DNA of 64,000 nt from Nannocystis sp. (GTDB lineage: Bacteria; Myxococcota_A; Polyangia; Nannocystales; Nannocystaceae): assembly GCF_016714285.1 (NCBI RefSeq), contig NZ_JADJNN010000038.1, forward strand, positions 124,001 to 188,000. Reading direction: 5' to 3'. This document shows, piece after piece, positions 1 through 7,591 of the stretch. Position 1 is the stretch's first letter; each line of letters starts with the position of its first letter. A program made the translations under genes and the position numbers. Below the pieces are notes generated by a model that saw nothing but the letters and a program-made list of their open reading frames with translations, was not told the DNA's origin and ran no database searches.

Positions 1-327
1 TTGGCGCGGGCGCTGGCGCAGCGGGCCAACCTGCTGCTGATGGACGAGCCCTTCGCCGCGCTCGACGCGATGATGCGCGACCACCTGCACTGCGAGCTCG
101 AGAGCCTGTGGCAGCAGACCGGGCTGACGGTCGTGTTCGTGACCCACAACGTGCGCGAGGCGGTGCGCCTGGGTGACCGCGTGCTGCTGCTGTCGAGCCG
201 CCCCGGGCGGCTGGTGGCCGAGTACGCGATCGACATCCCGCGGCCGCGGCGGATCGAGTCGCCTGAGGTGGCTCGCAGCGCCCGCGAGATCACCGACCGG
301 CTGCACGAGGCCGTCCGCGATGCCTGA
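1..327 (+). CDS. ABC transporter ATP-binding subunit, SsuB/TauB/NrtD type (5' truncated)
   Basis: This is the C-terminal 108 residues of an ABC ATPase; the gene is cut by the window edge, so the first TTG is not its start. The Walker B and D-loop (LLLMDEPFAALD) and the H-loop histidine (VFVTHNVREA) are visible; Walker A and the signature motif lie outside. The pattern is that of the ATPases of nitrate, sulfonate and taurine importers, which energise uptake of small anions or aromatic-type substrates at the inner membrane. Its stop overlaps the start of the permease gene by eight bases, so the two are translated together. The substrate cannot be told from this fragment. Confidence 0.9.
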   Translation: MARALAQRANLLLMDEPFAALDAMMRDHLHCELESLWQQTGLTVVFVTHNVREAVRLGDRVLLLSSRPGRLVAEYAIDIPRPRRIESPEVARSAREITDRLHEAVRDA

Positions 328-1327
328 GACGGCGGCGCCGCGCCTGCACGCGCTCGCCGGCGACCTCGACCACGTCGCCGCCCGGCGGGCGGGGGCTGTC
401 CCCGGGGACAGCCTCGGTGTCGCGGGCGCCGGGTCGGAGCGGCGAGCGGGAGCTGTCCCTGAGGACAGCCGCAGGGGACGGGCGGCAGCTGTCCCTGAGG
501 ACAGCCTCGAGGTGGTCGCGGCCGGGCCGGAGCGCGCGCGGGGGGCCCGGGTGTGGGCGGCGCTGTGGCCCAAGCTGGCGGCGGTCGGGCTGGCCCTGGC
601 GCTGTGGGAGCTGGTGGTGCTGAGCGGCTGGCGCCCGGACTATGTGCTGCCCGGGCCGGCGGCGGTGCTCGGTCGGCTGTTCGCCGACACGATGTCGGGC
701 GAGGTGCTGGTGGCCGCGGCGATCACGATGAAGCGAGCGCTGCTCGGCTACGCGATCGCGCTGGTGGTCGGCGTGGCGATCGGTCTGCTGATGGCGCGTG
801 TGCGGGTCCTGCGGACCGCGGCCGGCTCGCTGCTGACGGGGCTGCAGACCATGCCCTCGGTCGCGTGGTTCCCGCTGGCGATCTTGCTGTTCCAGCTGAG
901 CGAGGCGGCGATCCTCGCGGTGGTCGTGCTCGGCGCGGCGCCCTCGATCGCCAATGGACTGCTGCACAGCTTCGACCAGGTGCCGCCGCTGCTGGTCCGC
1001 GCCGGTCGGGTGCTCGGCGCCCGCGGGCTCGGCCTGTATCGCCACATCATCCTGCCGGCCGCGCTGCCGGGCTTCCTCACCGGGCTCAAGCAGGGCTGGG
1101 CCTTCGCGTGGCGCAGTCTGATGGCCGGCGAGCTGCTCGTCATCATCGGCCACGCGCCGTCGATCGGCGTGCGCCTGCAGTTCTCGCGCGAGCTCAGCGA
1201 CGCCGAGGGGCTGCTCGCGTGGATGATCGTGGTGATGATCCTCGGCGTGCTGGTCGACGGGCTGGTGTTCGGCGCGCTCGAGCGGGCCGTGCATCGCCGC
1301 CGCGGGCTCACCGGCGTGCACGCGTAG
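320..1327 (+). CDS. ABC transporter permease, SsuC/TauC/NrtB type
   Basis: Inner-membrane permease of a nitrate/sulfonate/taurine-type importer, partner of the upstream ATPase. About six hydrophobic segments follow residue 80, and the EAA-type cytoplasmic loop that docks on the ATPase is visible (GARGLGLYRHIILPAALPG). The ATG at 320 overlaps the ATPase stop codon. The first 75 residues are an unusual charged, non-membrane extension that contains three GC-rich palindromes at 395-412, 452-469 and 488-505, read as repeated AVPxDS peptides; ordinary members lack this. No substrate-binding protein is present downstream, so the substrate is unknown and the operon presumably begins upstream of the window. 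Confidence 0.9.
   Translation: MPETAAPRLHALAGDLDHVAARRAGAVPGDSLGVAGAGSERRAGAVPEDSRRGRAAAVPEDSLEVVAAGPERARGARVWAALWPKLAAVGLALALWELVVLSGWRPDYVLPGPAAVLGRLFADTMSGEVLVAAAITMKRALLGYAIALVVGVAIGLLMARVRVLRTAAGSLLTGLQTMPSVAWFPLAILLFQLSEAAILAVVVLGAAPSIANGLLHSFDQVPPLLVRAGRVLGARGLGLYRHIILPAALPGFLTGLKQGWAFAWRSLMAGELLVIIGHAPSIGVRLQFSRELSDAEGLLAWMIVVMILGVLVDGLVFGALERAVHRRRGLTGVHA
395..505. repeat. Three copies of the CTGTCC-N4-GGACAG palindrome
   Basis: The copies are at 395-412 (a perfect 18-base palindrome), 452-469 and 488-505 (seven-base arms around CTGA). They sit inside the permease coding region and encode AVPGDS, AVPEDS and AVPEDS. Similar elements recur elsewhere in the window, in genes and in spacers. 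Confidence 0.85.
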
Positions 1328-1387
1328 GCCGGGGTGCCCATGGGCGAATTGGGGCCCGCACCGCGAGCGTGCTAGGCCGCGCCGGCG

Positions 1388-2317
1388 ATGTCGATCTCGA
1401 TGGAGCACGCGGCCCTGGTGGAGATGTTTCGCTCGAACCCGGGGCTGGTGCCGCAGCTGCTGCGGGACTCGTTCGCGGTGGTGTTGCCGGCGTGGGAGAC
1501 GGTCTCGATCGCGGAGGCGGAGCTCGATCAGCTGGCGCCGATCGAGTTCCGGGCTGATCTGGTGGTCGAGCTGGCTGGCGCTGGAGCGCCGCGGCTCGGC
1601 GCGGTGGTCGAGGTGCAGCTGAGCGCCGATGACGACAAGCGCTTCAGCTGGCCGGTGTACCTCACGGTGAATCGCTCGCGCCGCCGCTGCGAGACGCTGC
1701 TCCTGGTGGTCGCACCCGACCCCGCGGTCGCGGCCTGGGCTCGCCGACCGATCCGCGTCGGGCCGGACAACGAAGTGCGTGTGCACGTGCTCGGACCCGC
1801 CGAGATCCCCGCGGTCGTCGACCCAAGCGTCGGTGTAGCGAACCCGCAGCTGGCCGTGCTCTCGGCGATGGCCCACTGCAATGAGCCGGAGCTCGGCCTG
1901 CCCGTCCTCCGCAGCGCCCTGGCGGCGCTGGACGCGTTCGACAAAGTCGATGCCAGGCTCTATCTTCATCTCATCTACAAGGCGCTGGACGAGCCCATGC
2001 GCCGCGCCCTGAAGGAGGAAGCGATGCTCCGTGGACAGTACCCAGACGTCGAGCTCGAGTTGCCCGGGTTCGTGTACGACATGGTTGAGCGCGGCGAGGC
2101 GCGCGGCGAGGCGCGCGGCGAGATGCGCGGTGAGGTTCGCGGTGAGGTTCGCGGTGAGGTCAAGGTCTTGCTCAAGATCCTCGAGCGCAACGGCGTCGTG
2201 CTGACGCCCGAGCAGCGGCGCAGCATTGCGAGCTGCGAGGATCCGTCGCGCATCGATGCCTGGGTCGAGCGGGCCTTCACGGCTCGCACGGCCGACGAGC
2301 TGTTCGCGGACGGCTGA
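1388..2317 (+). CDS. Rpn/YhgA-like PD-(D/E)XK nuclease-family protein
   Basis: A 309-residue protein of the recombination-promoting nuclease / putative transposase group. The nuclease-fold signature is visible as FRADLVVEL (Asp57) followed by VVEVQL (Glu75, Gln77), the D...E-x-Q arrangement of these PD-(D/E)XK proteins. Towards the C-terminus, residues about 236-259 are a GE(A/V/M)RGE repeat typical of the family, then a short helical tail. A paralogue with the same architecture lies on the opposite strand at 36273-37211. The first ATG was taken; the one at 1400 is also possible. The biochemical role is inferred from the family; related E. coli Rpn proteins are DNA nucleases. Confidence 0.8.
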   Translation: MSISMEHAALVEMFRSNPGLVPQLLRDSFAVVLPAWETVSIAEAELDQLAPIEFRADLVVELAGAGAPRLGAVVEVQLSADDDKRFSWPVYLTVNRSRRRCETLLLVVAPDPAVAAWARRPIRVGPDNEVRVHVLGPAEIPAVVDPSVGVANPQLAVLSAMAHCNEPELGLPVLRSALAALDAFDKVDARLYLHLIYKALDEPMRRALKEEAMLRGQYPDVELELPGFVYDMVERGEARGEARGEMRGEVRGEVRGEVKVLLKILERNGVVLTPEQRRSIASCEDPSRIDAWVERAFTARTADELFADG

Positions 2318-2339
2318 AGCGCTCGCAGTCGGTGAGGCC

Positions 2340-2666
2340 ATGTATCTCGACGCTAACTTTCGCGGCTTGCGCGTCTCCGGGACCACGGCCGAGGGTCTGC
2401 CGGTGATCGCGGGCTTGTTCCCCGTGGTCAACAGCGAGGGGGTCGCGCTCGACATGTTGCTCGAGCTGTTCCACGACCGGCGCTGGTGCGTCGACTGGTT
2501 CGACTTCCTGCTGTGCGCGCGGGGCTTCGGCTGGAACCTGCGGACGACCCTGGGCAAGATCCACACTGCGCTCGAGGCGGTCGAGGGGGCCGCGTACGCG
2601 GCGGCGTGGCTGCGCTCGGCGGAGGCGATGCTGCCGAGCTTGCAGCGGGTGCGGGTCTTGCCGTAG
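2340..2666 (+). CDS. Conserved hypothetical protein (108 aa)
   Basis: Small soluble protein of unknown function. The ATG at 2340 is preceded by GGTGAGG, a usable ribosome binding site, and codon use is typical of the surrounding genes (high G/C third positions), which supports it as real. The sequence is rich in hydrophobic and aromatic residues (WCVDWFDFLL) and ends in a predicted helix. It has no signal peptide or membrane segment. It sits 22 bases after the Rpn-like gene and 14 bases before the sulfotransferase gene, so it may be co-transcribed with them. I do not recognise the family. Confidence 0.6.
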   Translation: MYLDANFRGLRVSGTTAEGLPVIAGLFPVVNSEGVALDMLLELFHDRRWCVDWFDFLLCARGFGWNLRTTLGKIHTALEAVEGAAYAAAWLRSAEAMLPSLQRVRVLP

Positions 2667-2680
2667 CCTCGCGCGGCGCG

Positions 2681-3523
2681 ATGATCATCGTCACCGGCAC
2701 CAAGCGCTCGGGGACCTCGATGTGGATGCAGATCCTCGCGGCTGCGGGGCTGCCGGTGATCGGCGAGCGGGTGCCGCGGCACTGGGGCGAGCAGCTGAAC
2801 GCGGCCAACCCCGATGGCTTCTACGAGTCGGAGCTGGTCGCGGGCATCTACTTTCGCACCAACCCGCACCCGGTCAGCGGGGTGTTCCTGTTCCCCGACC
2901 AGACCGAACAGCACGCGGTCAAGGTGTTCATCCCGGGGCTCATCCGGACCGATCTCGCGTACATCGATCGGGTGATCGCCACGGTGCGTGGGTGGCGGGA
3001 CTTCGCCCGCTCGCGCGAGCGTCTGCGGGCGCTGGGGCGCGCGGGCGAGGTCGCGGAGGGGCCCAATCAGGCGCCGAGTCAGTCGCCGATCTTGCCGCCG
3101 GCGCTCGAGTGGTGGGCCGAGAACTTCGCGCTGATCCGCGACGTGGCGACGCGGCGGTATCCGGTGCACATGCTGTCCTACGAGAGTCTGCTCGCCGATC
3201 CGGAGCGGACCATCCGCGAGGTGCTAGGGTGGCTCGGGGTCGGCGACGCGGTGAAGGCCAGCGCCGTGGTCCACCGCGAGGGCTCGGCCGCGGCGCGTGA
3301 CGGGGCCGTGGCGGAGGTCGACGAGACCGGCCTGGAGCCCGCGCAGCTGCTCGTGCTCGACGAGCTGCACGATCACATCCACCGCGGGCTGGCGCTCAGC
3401 CCGGGCTTCGTCGAGCGTCTGAATCAGGTCGACCGCGAGCTGCGGCCGCGCTTGCTTGAGCACAACGCGGCGGTCAAGGCGGCGGCGCTGCTCGAGCTGG
3501 CGCGGGCGCCCCACGGCGGTTGA
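2681..3523 (+). CDS. Sulfotransferase family protein
   Basis: A 280-residue protein whose N-terminus (MIIVTGTKRSGTSMW) is the 5'-phosphosulfate-binding P-loop of PAPS-dependent sulfotransferases. A later segment (YPVHMLSYESLLADPERTIREVLGWLGV) has the typical arrangement of the second conserved region of bacterial sulfotransferase_3-type enzymes, in which the strand leads into a helix after the yExL-DP motif. The acceptor is unknown; a polysaccharide, lipid or peptide would fit. The ATG chosen begins exactly at the P-loop strand, as in relatives. The longer open frame upstream lacks homology and overlaps the preceding gene. Confidence 0.8.
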   Translation: MIIVTGTKRSGTSMWMQILAAAGLPVIGERVPRHWGEQLNAANPDGFYESELVAGIYFRTNPHPVSGVFLFPDQTEQHAVKVFIPGLIRTDLAYIDRVIATVRGWRDFARSRERLRALGRAGEVAEGPNQAPSQSPILPPALEWWAENFALIRDVATRRYPVHMLSYESLLADPERTIREVLGWLGVGDAVKASAVVHREGSAAARDGAVAEVDETGLEPAQLLVLDELHDHIHRGLALSPGFVERLNQVDRELRPRLLEHNAAVKAAALLELARAPHGG

Positions 3524-3555
3524 CGGGCGCGGCGGGGCTGGGGCAGGCTGATTCG

Positions 3556-4701
3556 ATGAATCCGCTTGGACTTCGCTTCACGCAGGCCGGGAGCTCGCTC
3601 GCGCCGCCCGATGTGGCTGCCTTTGCGCGGGTAGATCCGGGGCTGTTGCGCGAGCAGGAGGCGGATCACGACGATCGTTCGCCGCTCGCGGATCTGGTCG
3701 CGGCGGGGATCGTCGCCACGCGGCTGCGGATGATCGTGGACGACGAGCCGGCGGCGCTGCGCGGGCCGGTGTTCGTCACGCTGCGCAGCACGCCGATCCC
3801 CGCGGTCCGGCGCGTGGAACCCGAGGGGCCAGCGGTCGCGGGGTTCGTGCTGGCGGACCGGGTGTATGGTCACTTCGCGTGGCCGCGGGCGCGTGGTCCG
3901 GCGCTGGTGCTGGCGGCCTGTCTGCCGCTGGCGCTGCCGGACGTGGCGCAGGCGCAGGTGGCGGGATCGGCGAAGGGGCGCAGCGTGGTGGAGCCGGTGA
4001 GCGTTGTGCCACCGACGCTGGCGGGGTCGGCGAAGGGGCGCAGCGTGGTGGTGGAGCCGGCGAGCGTCGTGCCACCGGCGCCGGCGCCGGCTCCGGCTTT
4101 GGCTCCGGCGCAGCCGTCGATCGCCAGCGAGGCGTCGGTGGTGCCGCCGCCGGTGGTCGGCCCGACGCCGGCGCCGCGGATCGCCAGCGCGGCGGCTCAG
4201 CTGGAGACGATCTTGCAGGCGATGAAGGGCCGCGAGGCGGTGGTGTACGCGGCGGGTGCGAAGGTGACGGGCCTGATCATCGGGGTCGACGGCGACTTCG
4301 TGACGATCATCGACGCCGAGCGCGACGGCAAGATCGCCCTGATCCCGAAGCTGCAGATCGTCGAGGTGCGCGGCCGGATGGCCGTGCAGCCGAGCGACCT
4401 GCCGACCGGCACCGGCAACCTGGTGGCCGGCGGCATCCTGGTCGGCGTGGGCGCGCCGTTGATGCTCTCGGGGCTGGTCTTCCTCGGCATCACGCCCTCG
4501 TATCTGTTCATCTACTTGCCGCAGATCCTCCCGGCCGGGGTGATGCTCGGCGTGGGCATCCCGAACCTGGTCATCGGCATGCGCAAGCGACGGGCCTACC
4601 AGGCGGCGAGTCGGGGCTCGCGCCTCAGCGAGCGCCTGACGCCGGCGGTCAACCGCACGCCGCACGGCAGCTGGACCGGCGGGCTGCGGCTGCAGTTCTA
4701 G
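3556..4701 (+). CDS. Membrane-associated hypothetical protein with Pro/Ala-rich linker
   Basis: Unknown protein. Residues 1-100 look soluble. Around residues 103-125 there is a signal-peptide-like stretch ending in AQAQ, then a Pro/Ala/Val linker holding a tandem 57-60 bp repeat (3961-4080), a small beta-rich domain (EAVVYAAGAKVTGLIIGV) and two or three C-terminal membrane segments (4430-4590). The internal hydrophobic segment makes a GTG start at 3862 with a cleavable signal peptide a serious alternative; starts at 3520 and 3556 give a longer protein with normal codon use throughout. Function cannot be assigned. It converges on the envelope gene at 4763. Confidence 0.6.
   Translation: MNPLGLRFTQAGSSLAPPDVAAFARVDPGLLREQEADHDDRSPLADLVAAGIVATRLRMIVDDEPAALRGPVFVTLRSTPIPAVRRVEPEGPAVAGFVLADRVYGHFAWPRARGPALVLAACLPLALPDVAQAQVAGSAKGRSVVEPVSVVPPTLAGSAKGRSVVVEPASVVPPAPAPAPALAPAQPSIASEASVVPPPVVGPTPAPRIASAAAQLETILQAMKGREAVVYAAGAKVTGLIIGVDGDFVTIIDAERDGKIALIPKLQIVEVRGRMAVQPSDLPTGTGNLVAGGILVGVGAPLMLSGLVFLGITPSYLFIYLPQILPAGVMLGVGIPNLVIGMRKRRAYQAASRGSRLSERLTPAVNRTPHGSWTGGLRLQF
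3961..4080 (+). repeat. Tandem duplication of about 57-60 bp in a Pro-rich linker
   Basis: Two adjacent copies begin with GCGG(A/G)TCGGCGAAGGG at 3961 and 4021. They encode near-identical AGSAKGRSVV...VVPP peptides; the second copy carries one extra valine codon. Confidence 0.85.
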
Positions 4702-4762
4702 TCTCGGTCACGGCCTCACGGCCGTATCACCGCGGGGCCCCGTGCACGCGGTTCGGCGGCGC

Positions 4763-5617
4763 CTAGAACACCATGAAGCCGATGAACAGGCCGAACTGCG
4801 GCCGCGGGACGCCCTCAAAGGCCCCGCCGAGGCGCATCTGGCCGCCGAACACGCCCTTGACCCGCGAGCCCTCGCGCGCGGAGAAGATGTAGCCGAGCTT
4901 GCCCTCGCCCTCGATGCCGATCAGGTAGGTCTGCCACATCACGGCGCCGCCGCCGAGCGCGTAGTAGAGGCGGCCCTTGCGGCCGCCGAAGCCCTGGGCC
5001 ATCAGCGCGTGGCGGTGGAAGAAGACCGGGCCGAAGAACTCGATGGCGTCGGTGTTGTCGAAGTGGTCCGCGATGACCTGCGCTTCGCCGAAGTAGGCGT
5101 CCGCGCCACCGACGCTGAGGGTGAGCTGGTAGCCGAGGGCGGTGTTCCAGTCCTTGCCGAAGTTGCTGCGGCGCGGGCGGAGGTTGGTGCCGAGGAAGAA
5201 CGAGAAGTCGCCGGAGGGGATCGGCCAGAGGCCGAAGTTGAGGGTGTAGAAGTTGGAGAAGACGAGGCGGCGGTACTTGATCGCGTCGAAGCTGGCGGTG
5301 CCCTCGGGGCCCGCGAGCGGCGTCGCGGGCACGGGTGCGGCGTTCGGCAGGTACCAGTCGGGCGGCGGCGTGCTGGGCGGTGGCGTGGGCTCGGCGGCCA
5401 CGGGCGCGGGCGCGACGACCGGCTCGGGTGCGTTGCCGACGACGGGCGATGGGCTCGGGGCGGCGACGGGGGTCGCTGGGGCGGGGCTCGGGGCGGGGGT
5501 CGGGGCGGCGGGGGCCGGGGTGGCGGGGCTCGAGGTCGGCGTGGCGGGTGCCGCTTGCAGCAGCGCGAGCGTGAGGGTGGCGACCATTGTGAGCGGCATG
5601 GAGAGTCCGGCGATCAT
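4763..5617 (-). CDS. Predicted outer-membrane/periplasmic protein with signal peptide
   Basis: A 284-residue exported protein. An N-terminal signal peptide is followed by a Pro/Ala/Thr-rich linker (about residues 22-95) and a C-terminal domain rich in alternating aromatic and glycine residues (for example FSNFYTLNFGLWPIPSGDF) that ends in ...FGLFIGFMVF. A terminal phenylalanine after alternating hydrophobics is what outer-membrane beta-barrels show, so a barrel or barrel-like protein is the best guess. It ends the minus-strand operon that includes the ion channel (11 bases after it). No enzymatic motif is seen. Confidence 0.7.
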   Translation of the reverse strand: MIAGLSMPLTMVATLTLALLQAAPATPTSSPATPAPAAPTPAPSPAPATPVAAPSPSPVVGNAPEPVVAPAPVAAEPTPPPSTPPPDWYLPNAAPVPATPLAGPEGTASFDAIKYRRLVFSNFYTLNFGLWPIPSGDFSFFLGTNLRPRRSNFGKDWNTALGYQLTLSVGGADAYFGEAQVIADHFDNTDAIEFFGPVFFHRHALMAQGFGGRKGRLYYALGGGAVMWQTYLIGIEGEGKLGYIFSAREGSRVKGVFGGQMRLGGAFEGVPRPQFGLFIGFMVF

Positions 5618-5628
5618 CGCTCGGTGGC

Positions 5629-7551
5629 TCAGCTTTCGGCCAGCACGATCACCTGATCTGCGCGTGAGAGGCGGAGCCGCGTCGATTTGCGCGGGTTGAC
5701 GATGATGCCGTGGTTGGGGTCGTCCGGGGTCGGGCGCGCGAGGCGAATGCCGATCACGACCTCGCCCCGACGGACGCCGGACTGCACGAGGGTGTGGAGG
5801 TCGAGCTCGCGGTCCAGGGCGACGTAGTTGGCGGCGGGGCGGAGGTAGATCTCGGCGCCCTCGGGGTCGAAGAGCTCGGCGAACACCGCCGAGAGCTCGG
5901 CGTTCTCGGCCAGCTGGGCGAGCAGCAGGCCGATGAAGCGGTCGCTGATGATGAAGTCGTCGGCGCGCGCGACCTCGGCGAGGTCGCGGCTCCGGACGTC
6001 GCGCATCTCGCTGACGAGCGAGAAAGGGCGAGCGAGGCCAATTGTGAGGTCAGCCGCGATGTCACGCAGGTGGAGCAGGGCGACCAGCACCTGGGCGTCG
6101 GCCTCGGTGCTGACCTCGATGCGGTCGTCGGGCAGGACCATGACGTGGTGCCACGCGCGGGGGTCCTGGGCGTCGAGGACGCGGCGGTCGCTGATGTCGC
6201 CGACGCGGTGCTCGAGCGTGACGTTGTGGAGTTCGGCGGCGAGCTCGGCGAGCGCGGGTGCGGCGGCGGGGTCGGAGCTGACGACGAGGACCGCGGAGCC
6301 GGGGGCGACGTAGGCCGCGATGCCGCGGACGATCGCCGGCACCCGGGTGTTCCAGCCGAGGATGAGGGTGCGCTCGGGGCTGTGGGTGGGGTTGTGGTTG
6401 GCGACGATGCAGGCCTCGTCGATGCTGCCGGACCACGGGCGCACGTTGCAGCGGTTGTCGTCGGCGGCGATGAGGATGAGCTTCTCGCCGGTGGCGACGA
6501 CGCGGTCCATGGCCGGCATGAGCTGGACGCGGCCGTCGACGCCGCGCAGGCCGAGGAGGGTGCAGTCCTCGAACTGGTGGAGCGCGTGGGCGAAGCTGTG
6601 GCCGACCAGGGGTGCGGCGTCGACGAAGTAGATCTCGTCGCCGGCGAAGCCGAGGAGCTCGTCGTAGACGACCGAGAGGCCGGACTGCAGGCAGGTCTGG
6701 ACGGCGATCTTGGCGACCAGGTCGCCGATCTCGAGCACCTCGATGCGGCGCTCGCCGGTGAGGCGGGCGACGGCGAGGTTGCGCGGGTCACGGATCTCGG
6801 TGACGACGTGCTGGCTGCGGCCGGGGGCCGGGGCGCAGCGGCCGACGGCGAGGAGGGTGCGGATGACCTGGGTGTCGTCGCGGGCGGCCTCGGGGGCGAG
6901 CACGACGATCGAGCGGGCGTGCTCGGGGGCGACCAGGTGGAGGGTGCCGGGGTCCGTTGGGTCGCCGGCGCGGACGACCACGCGGGTGCGGCCGGTGCCG
7001 CGGAGCTGGGCGCGCAGGGCCTGGTCCATCCACAGCTTGTCGAGGTCGGCGTAGATCACGATGCAGCCGCCCTTGTGGCTCTGGTTGGCGGCCGCGAGCT
7101 CGCTGACGATCGTGAAGATCTGGCGCGACCAGCCGAGCACGAGGGTGTGGCCCTGCTCGAGCACGCGGGAGTGGCCGCGGCGCAGGGCGTCGAAGCGCTG
7201 GGCGACGCTGGCGACCAGCACGGCGACGAGGCTGCCGACCAGGAGGATGCCGCCGACGGTGGCGATCATCATGAGTGTCTGCCAGCCGCGGCTGCCCTCG
7301 TCGCCGGTGATCGTGCCGGGGTCGATCGCGTGCATCAGGGTGGTCCACAGCAGGGCGAGGAAGCCGAGCGTGACGCCGTCGGCGTCGGCCGGGACCTCGC
7401 CGCAAAGGATCACCAGCAGGGACACCGCGAGCACGGCGGCGAGGGCCATGATCAGGTGCCAGAGGATCAGGGCCCAGGCGCCGCGCGACATCAGGGCGTC
7501 GAAGCGGTAGCGGAAGCGGTCGCCGAGCGTGGGTGGCGTGGGCGTGGACAT
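5629..7551 (-). CDS. CASTOR/POLLUX-type putative ion channel with RCK-like domains
   Basis: A 640-residue protein. Two or three membrane segments in the first 125 residues, including a long one (GGILLVGSLVAVLVASVAQ) followed by a charged linker, lead into GHTLVLGWS, the start of a Rossmann-like RCK regulatory domain. A second such domain starts at about residue 394 (RTLILGWNTRVPAIVRGI). This order and the GW(S/N) motifs match the CASTOR/POLLUX/DMI1 channels of plant symbiosis signalling and their bacterial homologues, which are Ca2+-gated cation channels. The gene is 40 bases downstream of a Na+/H+ antiporter gene, suggesting a joint role in ion balance. The ion carried is inferred. Confidence 0.85.
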   Translation of the reverse strand: MSTPTPPTLGDRFRYRFDALMSRGAWALILWHLIMALAAVLAVSLLVILCGEVPADADGVTLGFLALLWTTLMHAIDPGTITGDEGSRGWQTLMMIATVGGILLVGSLVAVLVASVAQRFDALRRGHSRVLEQGHTLVLGWSRQIFTIVSELAAANQSHKGGCIVIYADLDKLWMDQALRAQLRGTGRTRVVVRAGDPTDPGTLHLVAPEHARSIVVLAPEAARDDTQVIRTLLAVGRCAPAPGRSQHVVTEIRDPRNLAVARLTGERRIEVLEIGDLVAKIAVQTCLQSGLSVVYDELLGFAGDEIYFVDAAPLVGHSFAHALHQFEDCTLLGLRGVDGRVQLMPAMDRVVATGEKLILIAADDNRCNVRPWSGSIDEACIVANHNPTHSPERTLILGWNTRVPAIVRGIAAYVAPGSAVLVVSSDPAAAPALAELAAELHNVTLEHRVGDISDRRVLDAQDPRAWHHVMVLPDDRIEVSTEADAQVLVALLHLRDIAADLTIGLARPFSLVSEMRDVRSRDLAEVARADDFIISDRFIGLLLAQLAENAELSAVFAELFDPEGAEIYLRPAANYVALDRELDLHTLVQSGVRRGEVVIGIRLARPTPDDPNHGIIVNPRKSTRLRLSRADQVIVLAES

Positions 7552-7591
7552 GGGACGTGGCTGTCTCTCGGGCCAGATGGTGGCGACCGCG

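Noticed and set aside
395..412. LexA/SOS box (CTGT-N8-ACAG spacing)
   Set aside because: The outer bases match the E. coli LexA spacing, but the centre is pure G/C, copies are inside coding regions of unrelated genes and occur in tandem arrays. LexA sites in this phylum have another consensus.
290..3169. 959-codon open frame on the minus strand
   Set aside because: It runs antisense through the ABC permease, Rpn-like and sulfotransferase genes; its protein is Arg/His/Pro-rich low-complexity sequence with no motif. It is a GC-rich shadow frame.
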